A stretch of 64,000 bases of DNA from Scytonema millei VB511283 (GCF_000817735.3 NZ_JTJC03000004.1:248001-312000), one strand, 5' to 3'; positions 17,910-28,135 are shown, counted from the first letter of the stretch. The notes: generated by a model not told the origin, from the letters alone. Translations and numbers: made by a program.

Positions 17910-18524
17910 ATGAACGCCAAATCTCCCGTATCTTATCCTGCGGTAATTATTGCTTCTGTATTGGGTGTATTGGGATTGGTAGGGATATTACTGCTGTGGT
18001 TTCAAGTCTCGATTACCATCGAACCAATGGGATCGGATACAGCAGTCTTGCCAGGGAAATCAGCGATAAATTCCCCATCTGAAACTGATGTAACTAACAG
18101 TACTGACACTGTTCCACCAGCCTCCACGCCATCAGAGCGATCGGTAGAACGTACAACTATAGCCCAGTCAACTCCACAAGCACCAACCGCAGCACCTGTC
18201 CCTGGGGCTTTGCGCGTTAGCAATCAAAGCGAGCAACCTTTGCGCGTAGCGTTACTAACAAAACAGCCTGGAACGAGTTCTACAGATAATAACGATAAAT
18301 ATAGCGAACCCATCCATTGGGACTTTGCACCTGGGGAAGGTAGCAGCCAAGGATTAATCTTATCCCTACCTCAAGGCAACCTCAAGCTGAAAAAAGGAGA
18401 TATCATCGTTGCCTTCGCTGAAGATGGATCGCGTCGTTATTGGGGTCCATATGTCGTAGGCGAGACACCAGCACCCATTTTAGATCGCAAAACTTCTGAG
18501 TGGCAGTTAGTTTTGCAGCCTTAA
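17910..18524 (+). CDS. Hypothetical membrane-anchored protein
   Basis: 204 aa, not recognised. One N-terminal membrane segment at about residues 7-31, a Pro/Ser/Thr-rich linker at about 40-98, and a C-terminal domain from about 100 starting LRVSNQSEQPLRVALL that looks beta-rich. Likely anchored with the domain outside the cytoplasm or in the lumen. ATG start. The gene is divergent from ycf20 and followed by a repeat-filled gap. Confidence 0.6.
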   Translation: MNAKSPVSYPAVIIASVLGVLGLVGILLLWFQVSITIEPMGSDTAVLPGKSAINSPSETDVTNSTDTVPPASTPSERSVERTTIAQSTPQAPTAAPVPGALRVSNQSEQPLRVALLTKQPGTSSTDNNDKYSEPIHWDFAPGEGSSQGLILSLPQGNLKLKKGDIIVAFAEDGSRRYWGPYVVGETPAPILDRKTSEWQLVLQP

Positions 18525-18856
18525 ATCGGGAGTCGGGAGTCGGGAGTCGTAGGGGCGGGTTTCGCAAATGGATCGATAACCCAAACAGTAAATCTTCTGT
18601 CAAAACCCGCCCGTACAGGAGTCGGGAGTCGGGGAAGAGAGCTGAGGGAGCGCCAGGTTGCTGAGAGAGCTGAGGAAGCAAAACAATTCAAAATTCAAAA
18701 TTCTTACACCCCACACCCCACACCCCACACCCCACACCCTTTCTTCACTGATAACTGATAACTGGTCACTGGTCACTGGTCACTGGTCACTGTCACCCCA
18801 CTCCCTACTACAATTAAACACGACCACTCATACGGGTCGTTTGACCGCGCGATCGC
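18525..18856. repeat. Repeat-filled gap with a 68-bp element
   Basis: Almost entirely tandem heptamer-like repeats: GGGAGTC units, AGCTGAGGGAGC, CACACCC units, ACTGATA and GGTCACT units. A 68-bp element with inverted ends lies inside a GGGAGTC tract at 18549-18616. ORFs seen here are made of repeats. Confidence 0.8.
18549..18616. repeat. 67-68 bp GTAGGGGCGGG element, copy 1
   Basis: Inverted ends GTAGGGGCGGGTTT and AAACCCGCCCGTAC. The interior differs between copies. Other copies: 44547-44613 (inside a gene) and 62133-62199. Flanked on both sides by GGGAGTC repeats. Confidence 0.8.
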
Positions 18857-20662
18857 ATGAAACTGAGTTTGGCTCGCAGCCTCGACCATTGGCTACAAAA
18901 CAGATCGGATCGGATAGCCTTAGCTTGGCTATTGGCTATTATCTGGCTGTTGCTGCTAGGAGGAATGGCTTTTTTCTGGCGCTTAGGTAGCAATGGGCTG
19001 CTGGACGAGACAGAACCTTTGTTTGTAGAAGCTGCCCGCCAAATGACGGTAACGGGAGATTGGATCACGCCCTATTTCAATGGTGAGACGCGATTTGATA
19101 AACCACCACTGATATATTGGTCGATCGCGATCGCCTTTCACGCTTTAGGAGTTAACGAATGGGCGGCGCGACTTCCTTCGGCGATCGCGGGATTGTGTCT
19201 GGTCAGTTTTTGCTTCTACGTTCTGAAGCGTTATGGCATTGCAGCTAGGGCAAAAAAAGAGTTTCTGCCAGTGAAAAATCGGCTCTCTAGCCCAAGTCAA
19301 TTATGGCTGACAGCGGGTCTGGGGGCAACTATGCTCGCCCTGCATCCTTTGACTTTTTTCTTTGGACGCTTAGGCTATTCGGATATGTTGCTGAGTGCTT
19401 GTTTTGGTGGCGGACTGTTTGCTTTTTTTCTGGGGTACGCTCAAACAGAAATGCCAAAGGTGCGATCGCGATGGTATCTCACTTTTTATATTCTGATTGC
19501 CCTAGCCGTCTTAACTAAGGGACCAGTGGGAATCGTCTTGCCAGGACTGATTATCTTCAGCTTTTTGCTTTATCTAGGAAAAGTTAGAGAAGTCTTGCGA
19601 GAAATTTATTGGTTGCGCGGGATGGCGCTAGTATTAGCTATTACCGTACCTTGGTATATTCTCGTCACGCTGGCAAATGGCGAAGCTTATATTGATTCGT
19701 TCTTTGGCGTTCACAATTTTGAGCGGTTTACCAGCGTCGTCAACGAACACCAGGGACCTTGGTATTTCCACTTGATTGTTGTTTTATTAGGGTTTGCTCC
19801 TTGGTCAATTTATCTACCAGTGGCGATCGCCCGCATTCAGCCTTTACAGCGCCAACACTGGCAAGATCGACCGCGATCGCACCATCTCGGCTTGTTTGCC
19901 GTATTCTGGTTTGTGGGAGTCTTGGGCTTTTTTACCATTGCGGCAACGAAATATTTCAGCTATACCTTGCCGTTGATGCCTGCGGCTAGCATTATTGTGG
20001 CTTTATGGTGGAGCGATCGCATTGCTCAAACGCAAAGTTTTCGCCGTCCTGGGTGGGGTTTTAAACTCAGTTGCGTTGCTAACCTAATCTTCTTAATTGT
20101 CCTGGCATTTGCCTGCTATTACAGCCCTAACTGGCTAGAAGACGATCCTTCTATGCCTAATATTGGCGCACGCATACAACAGGCGACTTTACCAATTATG
20201 GGGGCGGCGATTTGGTTAAGCAGCGCGATCGCCTGTTTAATTTTGGTACTCAAACGCCAGCATCATCGCCTCTGGGGAGTTAACTTAATTGGATTTGTTG
20301 CCTTTTTGATTGTCGTAGCATTCCCCTTCTCTCATTTAGTCGATCTCGAACGACAACTTCCCCTACGTCAGTTAGCCCAAGCTGTTACCCAAGTTCGCCA
20401 GCCCGGGGAAGAATTAGTTATGCTGTCTAAGGGATTTCCCAAACCCAGTTTAGTCTTTTATACCCAAAACCCCGTTACATACGTCCTGCGACCGTCCCGG
20501 ACTTCGCGCAAGATTCGGCAAATACTAAGCGATCGACAGTCGGATACAAAGTCAGTATTATTAATTGCCCCCATTAAAGCTTTATCAAAAACGGGGTTGA
20601 CACCCCAGCAATCCGAACCAATTAGTCAGGCTGGAATCTATCAATTGCTGCGAGTTAGGTGA
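18857..20662 (+). CDS. GT39/ArnT-like membrane glycosyltransferase
   Basis: 601 aa, about 12 membrane segments. The family motif DETEP at about residues 51-55, followed by DWITPYFNGETRFDKPPLIYW, is typical of ArnT-like (GT39) enzymes that move a sugar from a polyprenyl phosphate to lipid A or another acceptor on the outer face of the plasma membrane. The first loop Asp is the expected catalytic base. ATG start. Acceptor and donor unknown. It is followed after a 90-bp repeat tract by a second GT39 gene, so the two may be co-transcribed. Confidence 0.8.
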   Translation: MKLSLARSLDHWLQNRSDRIALAWLLAIIWLLLLGGMAFFWRLGSNGLLDETEPLFVEAARQMTVTGDWITPYFNGETRFDKPPLIYWSIAIAFHALGVNEWAARLPSAIAGLCLVSFCFYVLKRYGIAARAKKEFLPVKNRLSSPSQLWLTAGLGATMLALHPLTFFFGRLGYSDMLLSACFGGGLFAFFLGYAQTEMPKVRSRWYLTFYILIALAVLTKGPVGIVLPGLIIFSFLLYLGKVREVLREIYWLRGMALVLAITVPWYILVTLANGEAYIDSFFGVHNFERFTSVVNEHQGPWYFHLIVVLLGFAPWSIYLPVAIARIQPLQRQHWQDRPRSHHLGLFAVFWFVGVLGFFTIAATKYFSYTLPLMPAASIIVALWWSDRIAQTQSFRRPGWGFKLSCVANLIFLIVLAFACYYSPNWLEDDPSMPNIGARIQQATLPIMGAAIWLSSAIACLILVLKRQHHRLWGVNLIGFVAFLIVVAFPFSHLVDLERQLPLRQLAQAVTQVRQPGEELVMLSKGFPKPSLVFYTQNPVTYVLRPSRTSRKIRQILSDRQSDTKSVLLIAPIKALSKTGLTPQQSEPISQAGIYQLLRVR

Positions 20663-20757
20663 TTGCTAATTGCTAATTGCTAATTGCTAATTGCTGATGA
20701 TAACTGATAACTGATAACTGATAACTGATAACTGATAAATGATAAATGATAAATGAC
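20661..20757. repeat. Three adjoining tandem repeat tracts
   Basis: TTGCTAA units, then CTGATAA units, then TGATAAA units fill the gap between the two GT39 genes. The last units create the ATGACAAATGACC sequence that holds the start codon of the next gene. Confidence 0.9.
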
Positions 20758-22384
20758 AAATGACCAAAAAGTAGCCGCTTTATTAATTGGAGGACTGATA
20801 TTTAGGATAATCATTGCGATTTTGCTTTATCCTGGTTTTGACGAAGCTTATTACTTTCTCTACACGCTAAATTTAGATTTAAGCTATTTCGATCATCCGC
20901 CTTTAGTGGCACTTTTGACTGGTTTTGGTTGTTGGTTAACAGGGGAAGTTTCTCAATTTACGATTCGGTTAGGAACGTTAATTTTACATACAGGTTCTCT
21001 ATTTTTACTATATTTAAGTGGTGCGAGATTATTTTCGCCTTCAGCCGGAATATTTGCCCTCGCGATCGCCACCCTCGTTCCGATTTTTCAAATTGGTTTT
21101 GGTGTTTTAACTTTACCTGATAGTCCTTTAATCTTTTTTTGGACGGCTAGTCTATACTGCGCTAGCTGGGAATTTTTTCCTAAAAAACAAGAAAAAGAGC
21201 GCCCCAAAAGATACCAACCCAGCTATCGCTTGGCAATCCTGAGCTTACTAGTTGGTTTAGCTTGCTTGGGAAAATATCACGGTTTTCTTTTAGGGCTGGG
21301 GTTAGTTGGCTTTTGTCTGACTCGTTCCCGTTATCGTTCTGCCTTGTATTCTCCTTGGACTCTGCTCGGACTAAGCTTATTTTGCTTGGCAATTTCTCCC
21401 GTATTAATTTGGAATAGCCAGCATGAATGGGTCTCTTTTCGCTTTCAATCGCGGCGGGGAATTCCCTCGGGAGGATACAATTTTTTAGATTTATTCGTAA
21501 CTTTCTTATCTGGAATTGGCTATTTATTTCCCACATTAGGACTTCCTTTGTGGTGGGTTAGCTTAAAGACATTTTTTAGAAACTTGACTGCAAGGTTATC
21601 TCGATCGCAGTTTAAGGGAATGGGAAACAGGGAACAGGGAACAGTGACTGGTAGCGATCGCGAAATACTAATTCTCTGGGTTTCTTTACCTCTAATCTTC
21701 GGTTTTACTTGGTTAGGAGGATACAAACAAATTTTACCAACTTGGGCTACACCTGGATTTTGGGGAGCGACTTTGTTGTTAGGGCAAGCAGCAACAGCCT
21801 GGAAAATCGCCCATCCTCGCTGGGTACGTCGCTGGCTGTGGGGAACGGGAATTACACTTAGCAGCCTCTTGCTTTTTGCATTACTGCACGTAACAACTGG
21901 AACCCTACAAAAACCAAGTCAGTATGCTCTATTTGGCGGATTTGTCCCTCCAGAGGACGATCCTTCGATCCAAATATTCGACGTTCAGCAGTTGAGACAG
22001 GGATTTGCCACATCGCCAGTTCTGCGCTCTGCTTTACAAAATTCTAGCTTTGTGTTTACCAATCGCTATTATCTCGCCGGACAAATAGGGATGGCTTTGG
22101 CTCCTCTTGCGTCAACACCGATAACAACCTTCGATCGCGATTTGAGGGGTTTTGCATTTTGGTCAAAACCCGATGAATGGATTGGCAAAGATGCTTTGTA
22201 CGTAACTAACAATCTTTTCGTCCAAGACCAAAAATTTCTCGATCGCTACAATCTCTACTTCCAATCAATTGAAAAGATTGGCACTGTACCCATCAAGCGT
22301 GGCGGAGCAACTATAGATACTTTTCACATCTACCAGGCAAAAAACCTGCTTAAACCCTATCCGCGTCCCTACGGAAACAAGTAG
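20753..22384 (+). CDS. GT39-family membrane glycosyltransferase
   Basis: 543 aa, about 11-12 membrane segments. The motif DEAYYF at about residues 25-30, then LSYFDHPPLVALLTGF, marks a PMT/ArnT-type enzyme using a polyprenyl-phosphate sugar. The start MTND is built by the repeat tract before it; the family-like sequence begins only a few residues later. Residues about 288-301 (GMGNREQGTVTGS) are encoded by a GGGAACAGGGAACAG repeat inserted in frame in a loop between membrane segments. Acceptor unknown. Confidence 0.8.
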   Translation: MTNDQKVAALLIGGLIFRIIIAILLYPGFDEAYYFLYTLNLDLSYFDHPPLVALLTGFGCWLTGEVSQFTIRLGTLILHTGSLFLLYLSGARLFSPSAGIFALAIATLVPIFQIGFGVLTLPDSPLIFFWTASLYCASWEFFPKKQEKERPKRYQPSYRLAILSLLVGLACLGKYHGFLLGLGLVGFCLTRSRYRSALYSPWTLLGLSLFCLAISPVLIWNSQHEWVSFRFQSRRGIPSGGYNFLDLFVTFLSGIGYLFPTLGLPLWWVSLKTFFRNLTARLSRSQFKGMGNREQGTVTGSDREILILWVSLPLIFGFTWLGGYKQILPTWATPGFWGATLLLGQAATAWKIAHPRWVRRWLWGTGITLSSLLLFALLHVTTGTLQKPSQYALFGGFVPPEDDPSIQIFDVQQLRQGFATSPVLRSALQNSSFVFTNRYYLAGQIGMALAPLASTPITTFDRDLRGFAFWSKPDEWIGKDALYVTNNLFVQDQKFLDRYNLYFQSIEKIGTVPIKRGGATIDTFHIYQAKNLLKPYPRPYGNK

Positions 22385-22550
22385 GTAGAGGCACCACACC
22401 CCACACCCTTTCTTCACTGGTCACTGATAACTGGTCACTGACAACTGACAACTGATAACTGAAGTAAGATGCTTGTAAGGAAGATCGATTGCCATAATTA
22501 ATTAGATGAAATGATGCATAAATCTAGATTGAGAAGGGATGGTAGAACTC

Positions 22551-23762
22551 ATGGCAGATAAAATGCAGTGGGCAAACGCCCTATCAACTCGCCCTTCTTT
22601 AGAGGCTGCGGTGGCGGAAGTTGTGGAAGTGGCAACTTCTGCTTTACAAGCACCAATAGATCTAGGTATAGTCTTTATTTCGTCGGCTTTTACCAGCGAA
22701 TATCCCCGCCTGCTACCTTTGCTGAAAGAACGCATATCCATCCCAGTGCTAATTGGCTGTAGCGGTGGTGGAATTATTGGGATGGATCGGCAAAAACAGA
22801 CCCAAGAAACAGAAGATTTACCAGCTCTGAGCTTGACGTTAGCACATCTTCCTGGCGTGCAAGTCACTCCATTTCATATCGTTTCAGAGGAACTGCCTGA
22901 CTTAGATAGCCCTCCCAATACCTGGGAGGAGCTTTTGGGCGTTCCTGCATCTCCTACACCGCAATTTATTTTGCTCGCCGAGCCATTTTCATCTCAAATC
23001 AACGATTTACTGGCTGGATTAGACTTTGCTTATCCTGGTTCGGTGACTGTTGGCGGACTTGCTAGCAGCAGTCAGATGGGTGGACGAATCAATTTGTTTT
23101 TCAACGAGAAAGTCTACCGCGAAGGGGCAGTCGGTGTTGCTTTAAGCGGAAATGTCGTGTTAGAAACTATTGTGGCGCAAGGTTGTCGTCCGATTGGCAA
23201 ACCTTATCAGATTGGTGCTTGCGATCGCAATATCGTCTTAGAACTAGAAGCTCAACCCCCCTTGACGGTGTTGCGAGATATATTGGAAGGTTTGAGCGAA
23301 GACGATCGCGAGTTGGCGCAAAATTCTTTATTTATTGGTGTAGCGCGGGACGAATTCAAGCAAGATTTAGAACAGGGAGACTTTCTCATCCGTAACTTAC
23401 TAGGAGTAGACCCGAAGTTTGGCGCAATTGCGATCGGCGATCGCATTCGTCCAGGACAGCGCATTCAGTTTCATCTACGCGATGCCAATACCTCAGCGGA
23501 AGATTTAGAATATTTGTTGCAACGCTATCAAATTCAGACTCAATCTTCTCCTGCTGCGGCTGGAGCGTTGATGTTCTCCTGTCTAGGCAGAGGTGAAGGA
23601 CTCTATGGTAAAGCCAATTTCGATTCCCAGTTATTCCGCCAATATTTACCAGGTCTGCCCTTGGGTGGCTTTTTCTGCAACGGTGAAATCGGTCCTGTGG
23701 GCAATAGTACCTTTCTGCACGGGTATACCTCTGTTTTTGCTATATGTAGGGGTAAGGGGTAG
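22551..23762 (+). CDS. FIST domain protein (putative sensory)
   Basis: 403 aa. FIST-N at about residues 1-210 and FIST-C at about 215-385, with GCSGGGIIG near 70, VGGLASSS near 165, GAGALMFSCLGRG-type and GGFFCNGEIGPVG near 375. FIST is a ligand-binding sensory module; this protein has no kinase or cyclase attached. I start at ATG 22551 (MADKMQWANAL); ATG 22539 four codons earlier is possible. The final GKG and the stop come from a GGGGTAAGGGGTAG repeat. Confidence 0.8.
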   Translation: MADKMQWANALSTRPSLEAAVAEVVEVATSALQAPIDLGIVFISSAFTSEYPRLLPLLKERISIPVLIGCSGGGIIGMDRQKQTQETEDLPALSLTLAHLPGVQVTPFHIVSEELPDLDSPPNTWEELLGVPASPTPQFILLAEPFSSQINDLLAGLDFAYPGSVTVGGLASSSQMGGRINLFFNEKVYREGAVGVALSGNVVLETIVAQGCRPIGKPYQIGACDRNIVLELEAQPPLTVLRDILEGLSEDDRELAQNSLFIGVARDEFKQDLEQGDFLIRNLLGVDPKFGAIAIGDRIRPGQRIQFHLRDANTSAEDLEYLLQRYQIQTQSSPAAAGALMFSCLGRGEGLYGKANFDSQLFRQYLPGLPLGGFFCNGEIGPVGNSTFLHGYTSVFAICRGKG

Positions 23763-23878
23763 GGATGAGGAGCGAGGGGCGAGGAGTGAGGGAAATTTGG
23801 AATTAAATCTTCCTGGTCCCCCTTGTCTGCTTGTCCCCTTATTCTTTCCCTACTTCCTACTCCCGACTCCCTAATTTC

Positions 23879-24511
23879 GTGGTTATTCGCGTTCGTCAAC
23901 ACGTCAATCCTTTAGCTAACAAGTATCAAACTCCGGTCAGTCCGCCAGAGTGGGATAAAATATTTGCTTTGCACGGTCAGCCTCTGCACCTAGATATTGG
24001 TTGCGGTAAAGGACGTTTTGTGTTAAAGATGGCGCAGCTAGAGTCTAGTTGGAATTTTCTCGGACTGGAAATTCGGGAACCGTTAGTAGAAGAGGCAAAT
24101 AAGTGGCGGGATGAATTGGGATTGACCAATCTGCATTACTTATTTTGTAATGTGAATAATTCGCTGTTACCTATTCTCAGTTCTTTACCAGAAGGAGTAT
24201 TGCAGCGCGTTACGATTCAGTTTCCCGATCCTTGGTTTAAAAATCGCCATGCGAAACGGCGAGTCGTACAACCGGAGCTGGTAGAAGAAATCGCCAAATA
24301 TCTCATTCCTGGGGGAATCGTATTTTTACAATCAGATGTTGAAGCGATCGCAGTAGAAATGCGCGATCGCTTTCTTGCCCATACTGCATTTCAGATCCAA
24401 AATCGAGAATGGTTGCCAGAAAGTCCCTTACCCGTGGCTACGGAAAGAGAAAAGTCTACTCTATCGCGTGGGGAACCCGTGTATCGGGTTTTATTCTCCA
24501 AACAAAGTTAA
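23879..24511 (+). CDS. trmB: tRNA (guanine-N7)-methyltransferase
   Basis: 210 aa. SAM-dependent m7G46 methylation of tRNA. Visible: [16 protein letters not shown] at the N-terminus, the SAM loop [15 protein letters not shown] at about 37-51, and the family block [22 protein letters not shown] start at GTG 23879 because family proteins begin with this RVRQHVNPL block; the 16 codons upstream are repeat sequence (CTACTTCCTACTCCC). The stop overlaps the convergent mannosyltransferase gene by 4 nt. Confidence 0.9.
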   Translation: MVIRVRQHVNPLANKYQTPVSPPEWDKIFALHGQPLHLDIGCGKGRFVLKMAQLESSWNFLGLEIREPLVEEANKWRDELGLTNLHYLFCNVNNSLLPILSSLPEGVLQRVTIQFPDPWFKNRHAKRRVVQPELVEEIAKYLIPGGIVFLQSDVEAIAVEMRDRFLAHTAFQIQNREWLPESPLPVATEREKSTLSRGEPVYRVLFSKQS

Positions 24512-26016
24512 ACCCAAGAAGGCAACCACATCCGCCAGCGATAACTTTCAGGAGACAGCGGTAGACCTAAATAAAGCGGCAGCCAGAAGACAAAAGCCAG
24601 AAGAATCAGAAATATTGCCGTTATGCCTAACAGCCGTAGGTTTCTGTGGTAACTGCGCAACCATCGATCGACGATCCAAGCCAAGGCTAGTGTAGCAAAC
24701 ACCGAAGCACCCATGTAGTGGTACAAAAACGTGCAGCGCGTCACCCGCATCCACGGTAATAAATTTGCTAACCAATTTAGAGCAAAGTACAAATAGATCC
24801 CAATATTTTGAATTCCAGTATTTTGAAGTCTATTTTGAGCTTGAGAAGAATTACCAGTTACAAATACCTTAGCCAAGCCAAACGAAGCGATCGCGCTTTT
24901 AGCGACTACCCAAACAGCATACAAAATTGCAACAGCGGAGAACCACCACAAGATCGGATTTCCCATTGCGTGTACGTCGTAGATTACTTTTGCACTCGCT
25001 TCTGGTATGGATGGTCCGACGACTGGTACTGATTCGTCAAGAGAAATAGTAGTTTTGTAAAAATAGGCAACCGGACGCAACATTAACAACCAGGTGTACC
25101 AGCGAGAACAATATGGATGCACGTCTGCACCACTACCGATGCGTTGGTGATAAAACAAGATCTCGCGCTGCATTTCCCAAAAGTTAGGTGTGGGATTGAG
25201 CATGAGGTGAGGAATCCAACTGATACTGTAGATGGCAACGGGGATTACTCCCAGGTAAAAGGCTATTTCTATGAGAGTTGGTAGTTGGTAGTTGGTAGTT
25301 GGTAGTTGATTGTTGATTGTTAATTGTTGATTGTTACTCCTCTGCTTCCTTGTCTCCCTTGTCCGTTTGACAATCCAAGCTACGATCCAACACAAATATG
25401 CTCCTAATAAGAAGCCTAAGCCGTTCCATTTAATTGCTGCTGATGCACCGAAACCTGTTCCAGCTAGAGTAAGCCACAAGTAGCGCTTTTTTTTAGGGGC
25501 TTTCAATGCTATCAACAAAAACCAATGCCCCAGTAGCCCGAAGATGACTAAATATATATTGTTCAGAGCGTAGCGAGATTCAACTAGGAATAACCCATCC
25601 GCAGCGGCGAAGATAGCTGCAATTACAGCATAACTGCGGCGATCGCTCAATTGATAAGCAATGCCCCCGACGACTAGCGGCACGAACGAGCCTGTTAAAG
25701 CATTCAGCCAGCGATAACTCCAAGGAGAATGCAAAGAACCCGTCAGTCCGTTCGCTATATCTCGGTCGATCGGCATGTGACTGCCCAACCACATTGCGAT
25801 CGCGATAATGTATTGACTCAGTGGTGGATGGGCGTTAAAAAATTGCGTCTGCGTCAAATAATTGTTCGCAAATTTTGCATAATACACTTCATCGAAGACG
25901 AGTGTATTGAATCGACTCAATTGCCAAAACCGCAAGCTAGCGCTGAATGCAAACACTGCAACCATAGCGATCGCTAACCAGGGAAACGGACGCGGAAACT
26001 TTCTAGTAGAGGGCAT
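24508..26016 (-). CDS. Protein O-mannosyltransferase-like (PMT family)
   Basis: 502 aa, about 11 membrane segments. [14 protein letters not shown] at about residues 41-54 carries the catalytic acidic pair of PMT enzymes; [10 protein letters not shown] and the C-terminal region with [20 protein letters not shown] fit the PMT four-helix end. It should transfer mannose from a polyprenyl-phosphate donor to proteins at the outer membrane face. Residues about 217-247 ([16 protein letters not shown] and [11 protein letters not shown]) are encoded by TTGTCTCCCTTGTC and GTTGGTAGTTGGTAG type repeats, in frame, in a loop. ATG start. Confidence 0.8.
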   Translation of the reverse strand: MPSTRKFPRPFPWLAIAMVAVFAFSASLRFWQLSRFNTLVFDEVYYAKFANNYLTQTQFFNAHPPLSQYIIAIAMWLGSHMPIDRDIANGLTGSLHSPWSYRWLNALTGSFVPLVVGGIAYQLSDRRSYAVIAAIFAAADGLFLVESRYALNNIYLVIFGLLGHWFLLIALKAPKKKRYLWLTLAGTGFGASAAIKWNGLGFLLGAYLCWIVAWIVKRTRETRKQRSNNQQLTINNQLPTTNYQLPTLIEIAFYLGVIPVAIYSISWIPHLMLNPTPNFWEMQREILFYHQRIGSGADVHPYCSRWYTWLLMLRPVAYFYKTTISLDESVPVVGPSIPEASAKVIYDVHAMGNPILWWFSAVAILYAVWVVAKSAIASFGLAKVFVTGNSSQAQNRLQNTGIQNIGIYLYFALNWLANLLPWMRVTRCTFLYHYMGASVFATLALAWIVDRWLRSYHRNLRLLGITAIFLILLAFVFWLPLYLGLPLSPESYRWRMWLPSWV

Positions 26017-26644
26017 ATGATGTCACTCAACTCAAAAGAGTTAGCACATGCTAAAACCAGTTTTCTATCTTAACGACCTAACTGGGCAATGGAGCCACTT
26101 CAAAGGTGATTAGACTTGCTTTTGCTAGTTTGTCACTCAATTCAGATTATTTAATGCAGCCCATCCATTTCTAGTTAAACATAAGCTAAACAAGTACTTT
26201 TGCCAGTAGTAGCGGCTCTCAGTTTAAAAATATTAATCAATAATGGATTGCTTCTGGTACGGCAAATCTAGTATAAATCTACGTGAGCTAAAAATATTGT
26301 TAATTTCAGTCTTCATTCTGTTCGCTCTCAAACACGCAAGCACGTAATCCCAAAACTGTTAAATACCCTGTTTCCAGAAAAGATCGCTCGCTGGCAAAGA
26401 CTAGACTATCTGTTGCTGTTAAAGCTCATTTAGGCTGAGAAACCTGCAAAATTCTGTCATGTTTCGTAGCAGCCAAGTTAAACGTCAGGCAAAAGACATG
26501 GCAGAGAGATTGCAGCAGAGCGAAAAATAACGAGTGCCGATCGAGTAGGTGACGTTATTAACTTGACCTAATGTATTAAATTAGTATAAATTTTATAACG
26601 CCAAGTAAAATAGACGAAAAATTCAGCTTTTGAAGCAAACCAGA
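26017..26644. other. 628-bp upstream region of the exopolysaccharide locus
   Basis: No gene. AT-rich, without the tandem repeats that fill most gaps here, which suggests it is functional DNA. It holds a good promoter at 26563-26590 overlapped by an inverted repeat at 26548-26568, and presumably the divergent promoter of the PMT gene at its left end. Confidence 0.5.
26548..26590 (+). promoter_or_regulatory. Promoter with overlapping inverted repeat
   Basis: TTGACC (26563-26568), 16 bp, TATAAA (26585-26590), about 55 bp before the first glycosyltransferase ATG. A 21-bp imperfect palindrome (GGTGACGTTA and TAACTTGACC around a central T; 8 of 10 pairs match) covers the -35 box, a usual position for a repressor site. 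Confidence 0.45.
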
Positions 26645-27874
26645 ATGCGAAAACCAGTTTTAACCATTTTTTATCAGTTTAATCCCTGGTTTCCCAGCAT
26701 AGGAGGCATTCAAACAGTCATTCGATACTTTATCAAATATGCTGCTAGCGAGTTTGATGTCAGAGTTGTAGGAACTTCAGATCGAGCTAATTTCTCTGCT
26801 CGAAAGTGGCAAGAAGCAGAGTTGGAGGGAAAAGCAATCCAGTTTTTCCCTCTGCTTACCGTAGATAATGATGATGTTAGAGGCTTGCTGCCGACCACGG
26901 TAAAATACACCGTAGCGTTATCGCAGCATAACTTCGCCTCAGATTTTATGCACTTTCATCGAATCGAACCAACGCTAGCCTCTCTGAATTGGCAGGGGGA
27001 TAAGACTCTTTTTATTCACAACGATATTCGCCAGCAAATGACTGCCAAGGATAACAAGAAGGCAATTTTATGGCGATATTTTCCCGCAGGCTATTTTGCG
27101 CTAGAAGGACTATTAATAAAGCAATTCGCCGAAATCTTATCGTGTAATACGGAATCAGTCAAGCTTTATCAACAGCGTTATGCTAAATTAAGCGAAAGAA
27201 TCAAATACATCAAAAATCCGGTAGATAATGGAGTATTTTATCCGCTTTCTCCCGAGCAACGAGAGGAAGGAAGACGCGCGTTAGCAGCGCGAATGGGAGT
27301 CTCTGACGATACTCGCTTTTTGTTGTTTGCCGGACGCTTGCATCCACAAAAAGATCCCGTCTTGCTGGTGCGATCGCTGTTTGCTATGCAACAGCCAAAC
27401 GTTCACCTCTTAATTGCTGGTGCGGGAGAACTAGCTGAGACGGTAAAAGCAGAGATTGCTCAATTAGATTTATCTCAGCAAGTGACTCTGTTAGGCGCGG
27501 TTCCACCAACTCAACTCGCAAAGCTACAACAAGTTTGTAGCACCTTTGTGTTAACGAGTGCTTACGAAGGCTTGCCGCTAGTGGCATTAGAAGCTTTAGC
27601 TTGCGGTACGCCAGTAGTCACTACAGATTGTGGAGAAACACCTAAATTACTGAATGCAGGTAGCGGTATCGTCTGTCAAGAGCGTACGCCAGAAGCGATC
27701 GCCTCTGCCATAAGTCAGATCCTTTTACGAGATACAAATTATACGATCGAAGCTTGCGTGCAGGCGGCTGCACCATACGGGGTGCGTCAAATTGTCAGGG
27801 ATGTGTATCAAAACATGTGGGTGCGCTGGGAACAGCGTCAGCTAGCATCTGGTGTGTCTACAAGTTATGTCTAG
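26645..27874 (+). CDS. Glycosyltransferase family 4
   Basis: 409 aa. GT-B fold: an N-terminal acceptor domain beginning KPVLTIFYQFNPWFPSIGGIQTVIR (the GG-I/V-E-like loop) and a C-terminal donor domain with FAGRLHPQKDP at about 232-242 and the EGLPLVALEALACGTPVVTTDCG nucleotide-sugar motif at about 305-328. No signal peptide, cytoplasmic or membrane-associated. I start at ATG 26645 instead of an upstream TTG at 26630. First gene of the exopolysaccharide locus and the one nearest the promoter. Confidence 0.85.
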   Translation: MRKPVLTIFYQFNPWFPSIGGIQTVIRYFIKYAASEFDVRVVGTSDRANFSARKWQEAELEGKAIQFFPLLTVDNDDVRGLLPTTVKYTVALSQHNFASDFMHFHRIEPTLASLNWQGDKTLFIHNDIRQQMTAKDNKKAILWRYFPAGYFALEGLLIKQFAEILSCNTESVKLYQQRYAKLSERIKYIKNPVDNGVFYPLSPEQREEGRRALAARMGVSDDTRFLLFAGRLHPQKDPVLLVRSLFAMQQPNVHLLIAGAGELAETVKAEIAQLDLSQQVTLLGAVPPTQLAKLQQVCSTFVLTSAYEGLPLVALEALACGTPVVTTDCGETPKLLNAGSGIVCQERTPEAIASAISQILLRDTNYTIEACVQAAAPYGVRQIVRDVYQNMWVRWEQRQLASGVSTSYV

Positions 27875-27953
27875 GTGGTAAACCTATAAATGAGGAAGTA
27901 TGACAGGGATAAGATGCGACCCGAATCAACTTGCTGCACCTGTGGCAAAAGAA

Positions 27954-28001
27954 GCGGTCTCCGATGCCAATCTAAAGACCGCTAGGCTCCCAAACACACG
28001 T
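27954..28001 (+). other. Structured element, copy 1 (possible leader RNA)
   Basis: Stem GCGGTCT/AGACCGC closes a 15-base loop containing GCCAATCTA, followed by the tail CCCAAACACACGT at 27989-28001. The same loop core and tail occur in copy 2 with a different stem. Confidence 0.5.
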
Positions 28002-28135
28002 GAACGTAGGAGTCCACTCTTATACTAGCCAACAAAATTTGCCTCGCCCATAGTTTCTCAGGGAAAGCTCAAGATTCAACAACCGCTAATTGGAACGAGT
28101 CAGGACAAAAAAGATCGACAAATTGAATTCAGCAA

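Noticed and set aside
18658-18990. 110-codon ORF
   Set aside because: Low-complexity peptide from tandem repeats, overlapping the GT39 start.
20661-20757. CRISPR-like array
   Set aside because: Units are 7 bp and contiguous with no spacers; they are tandem heptamer repeats.
28001-28135. Small leader peptide between the two structured elements
   Set aside because: No ATG/GTG frame with a Shine-Dalgarno and reasonable length.
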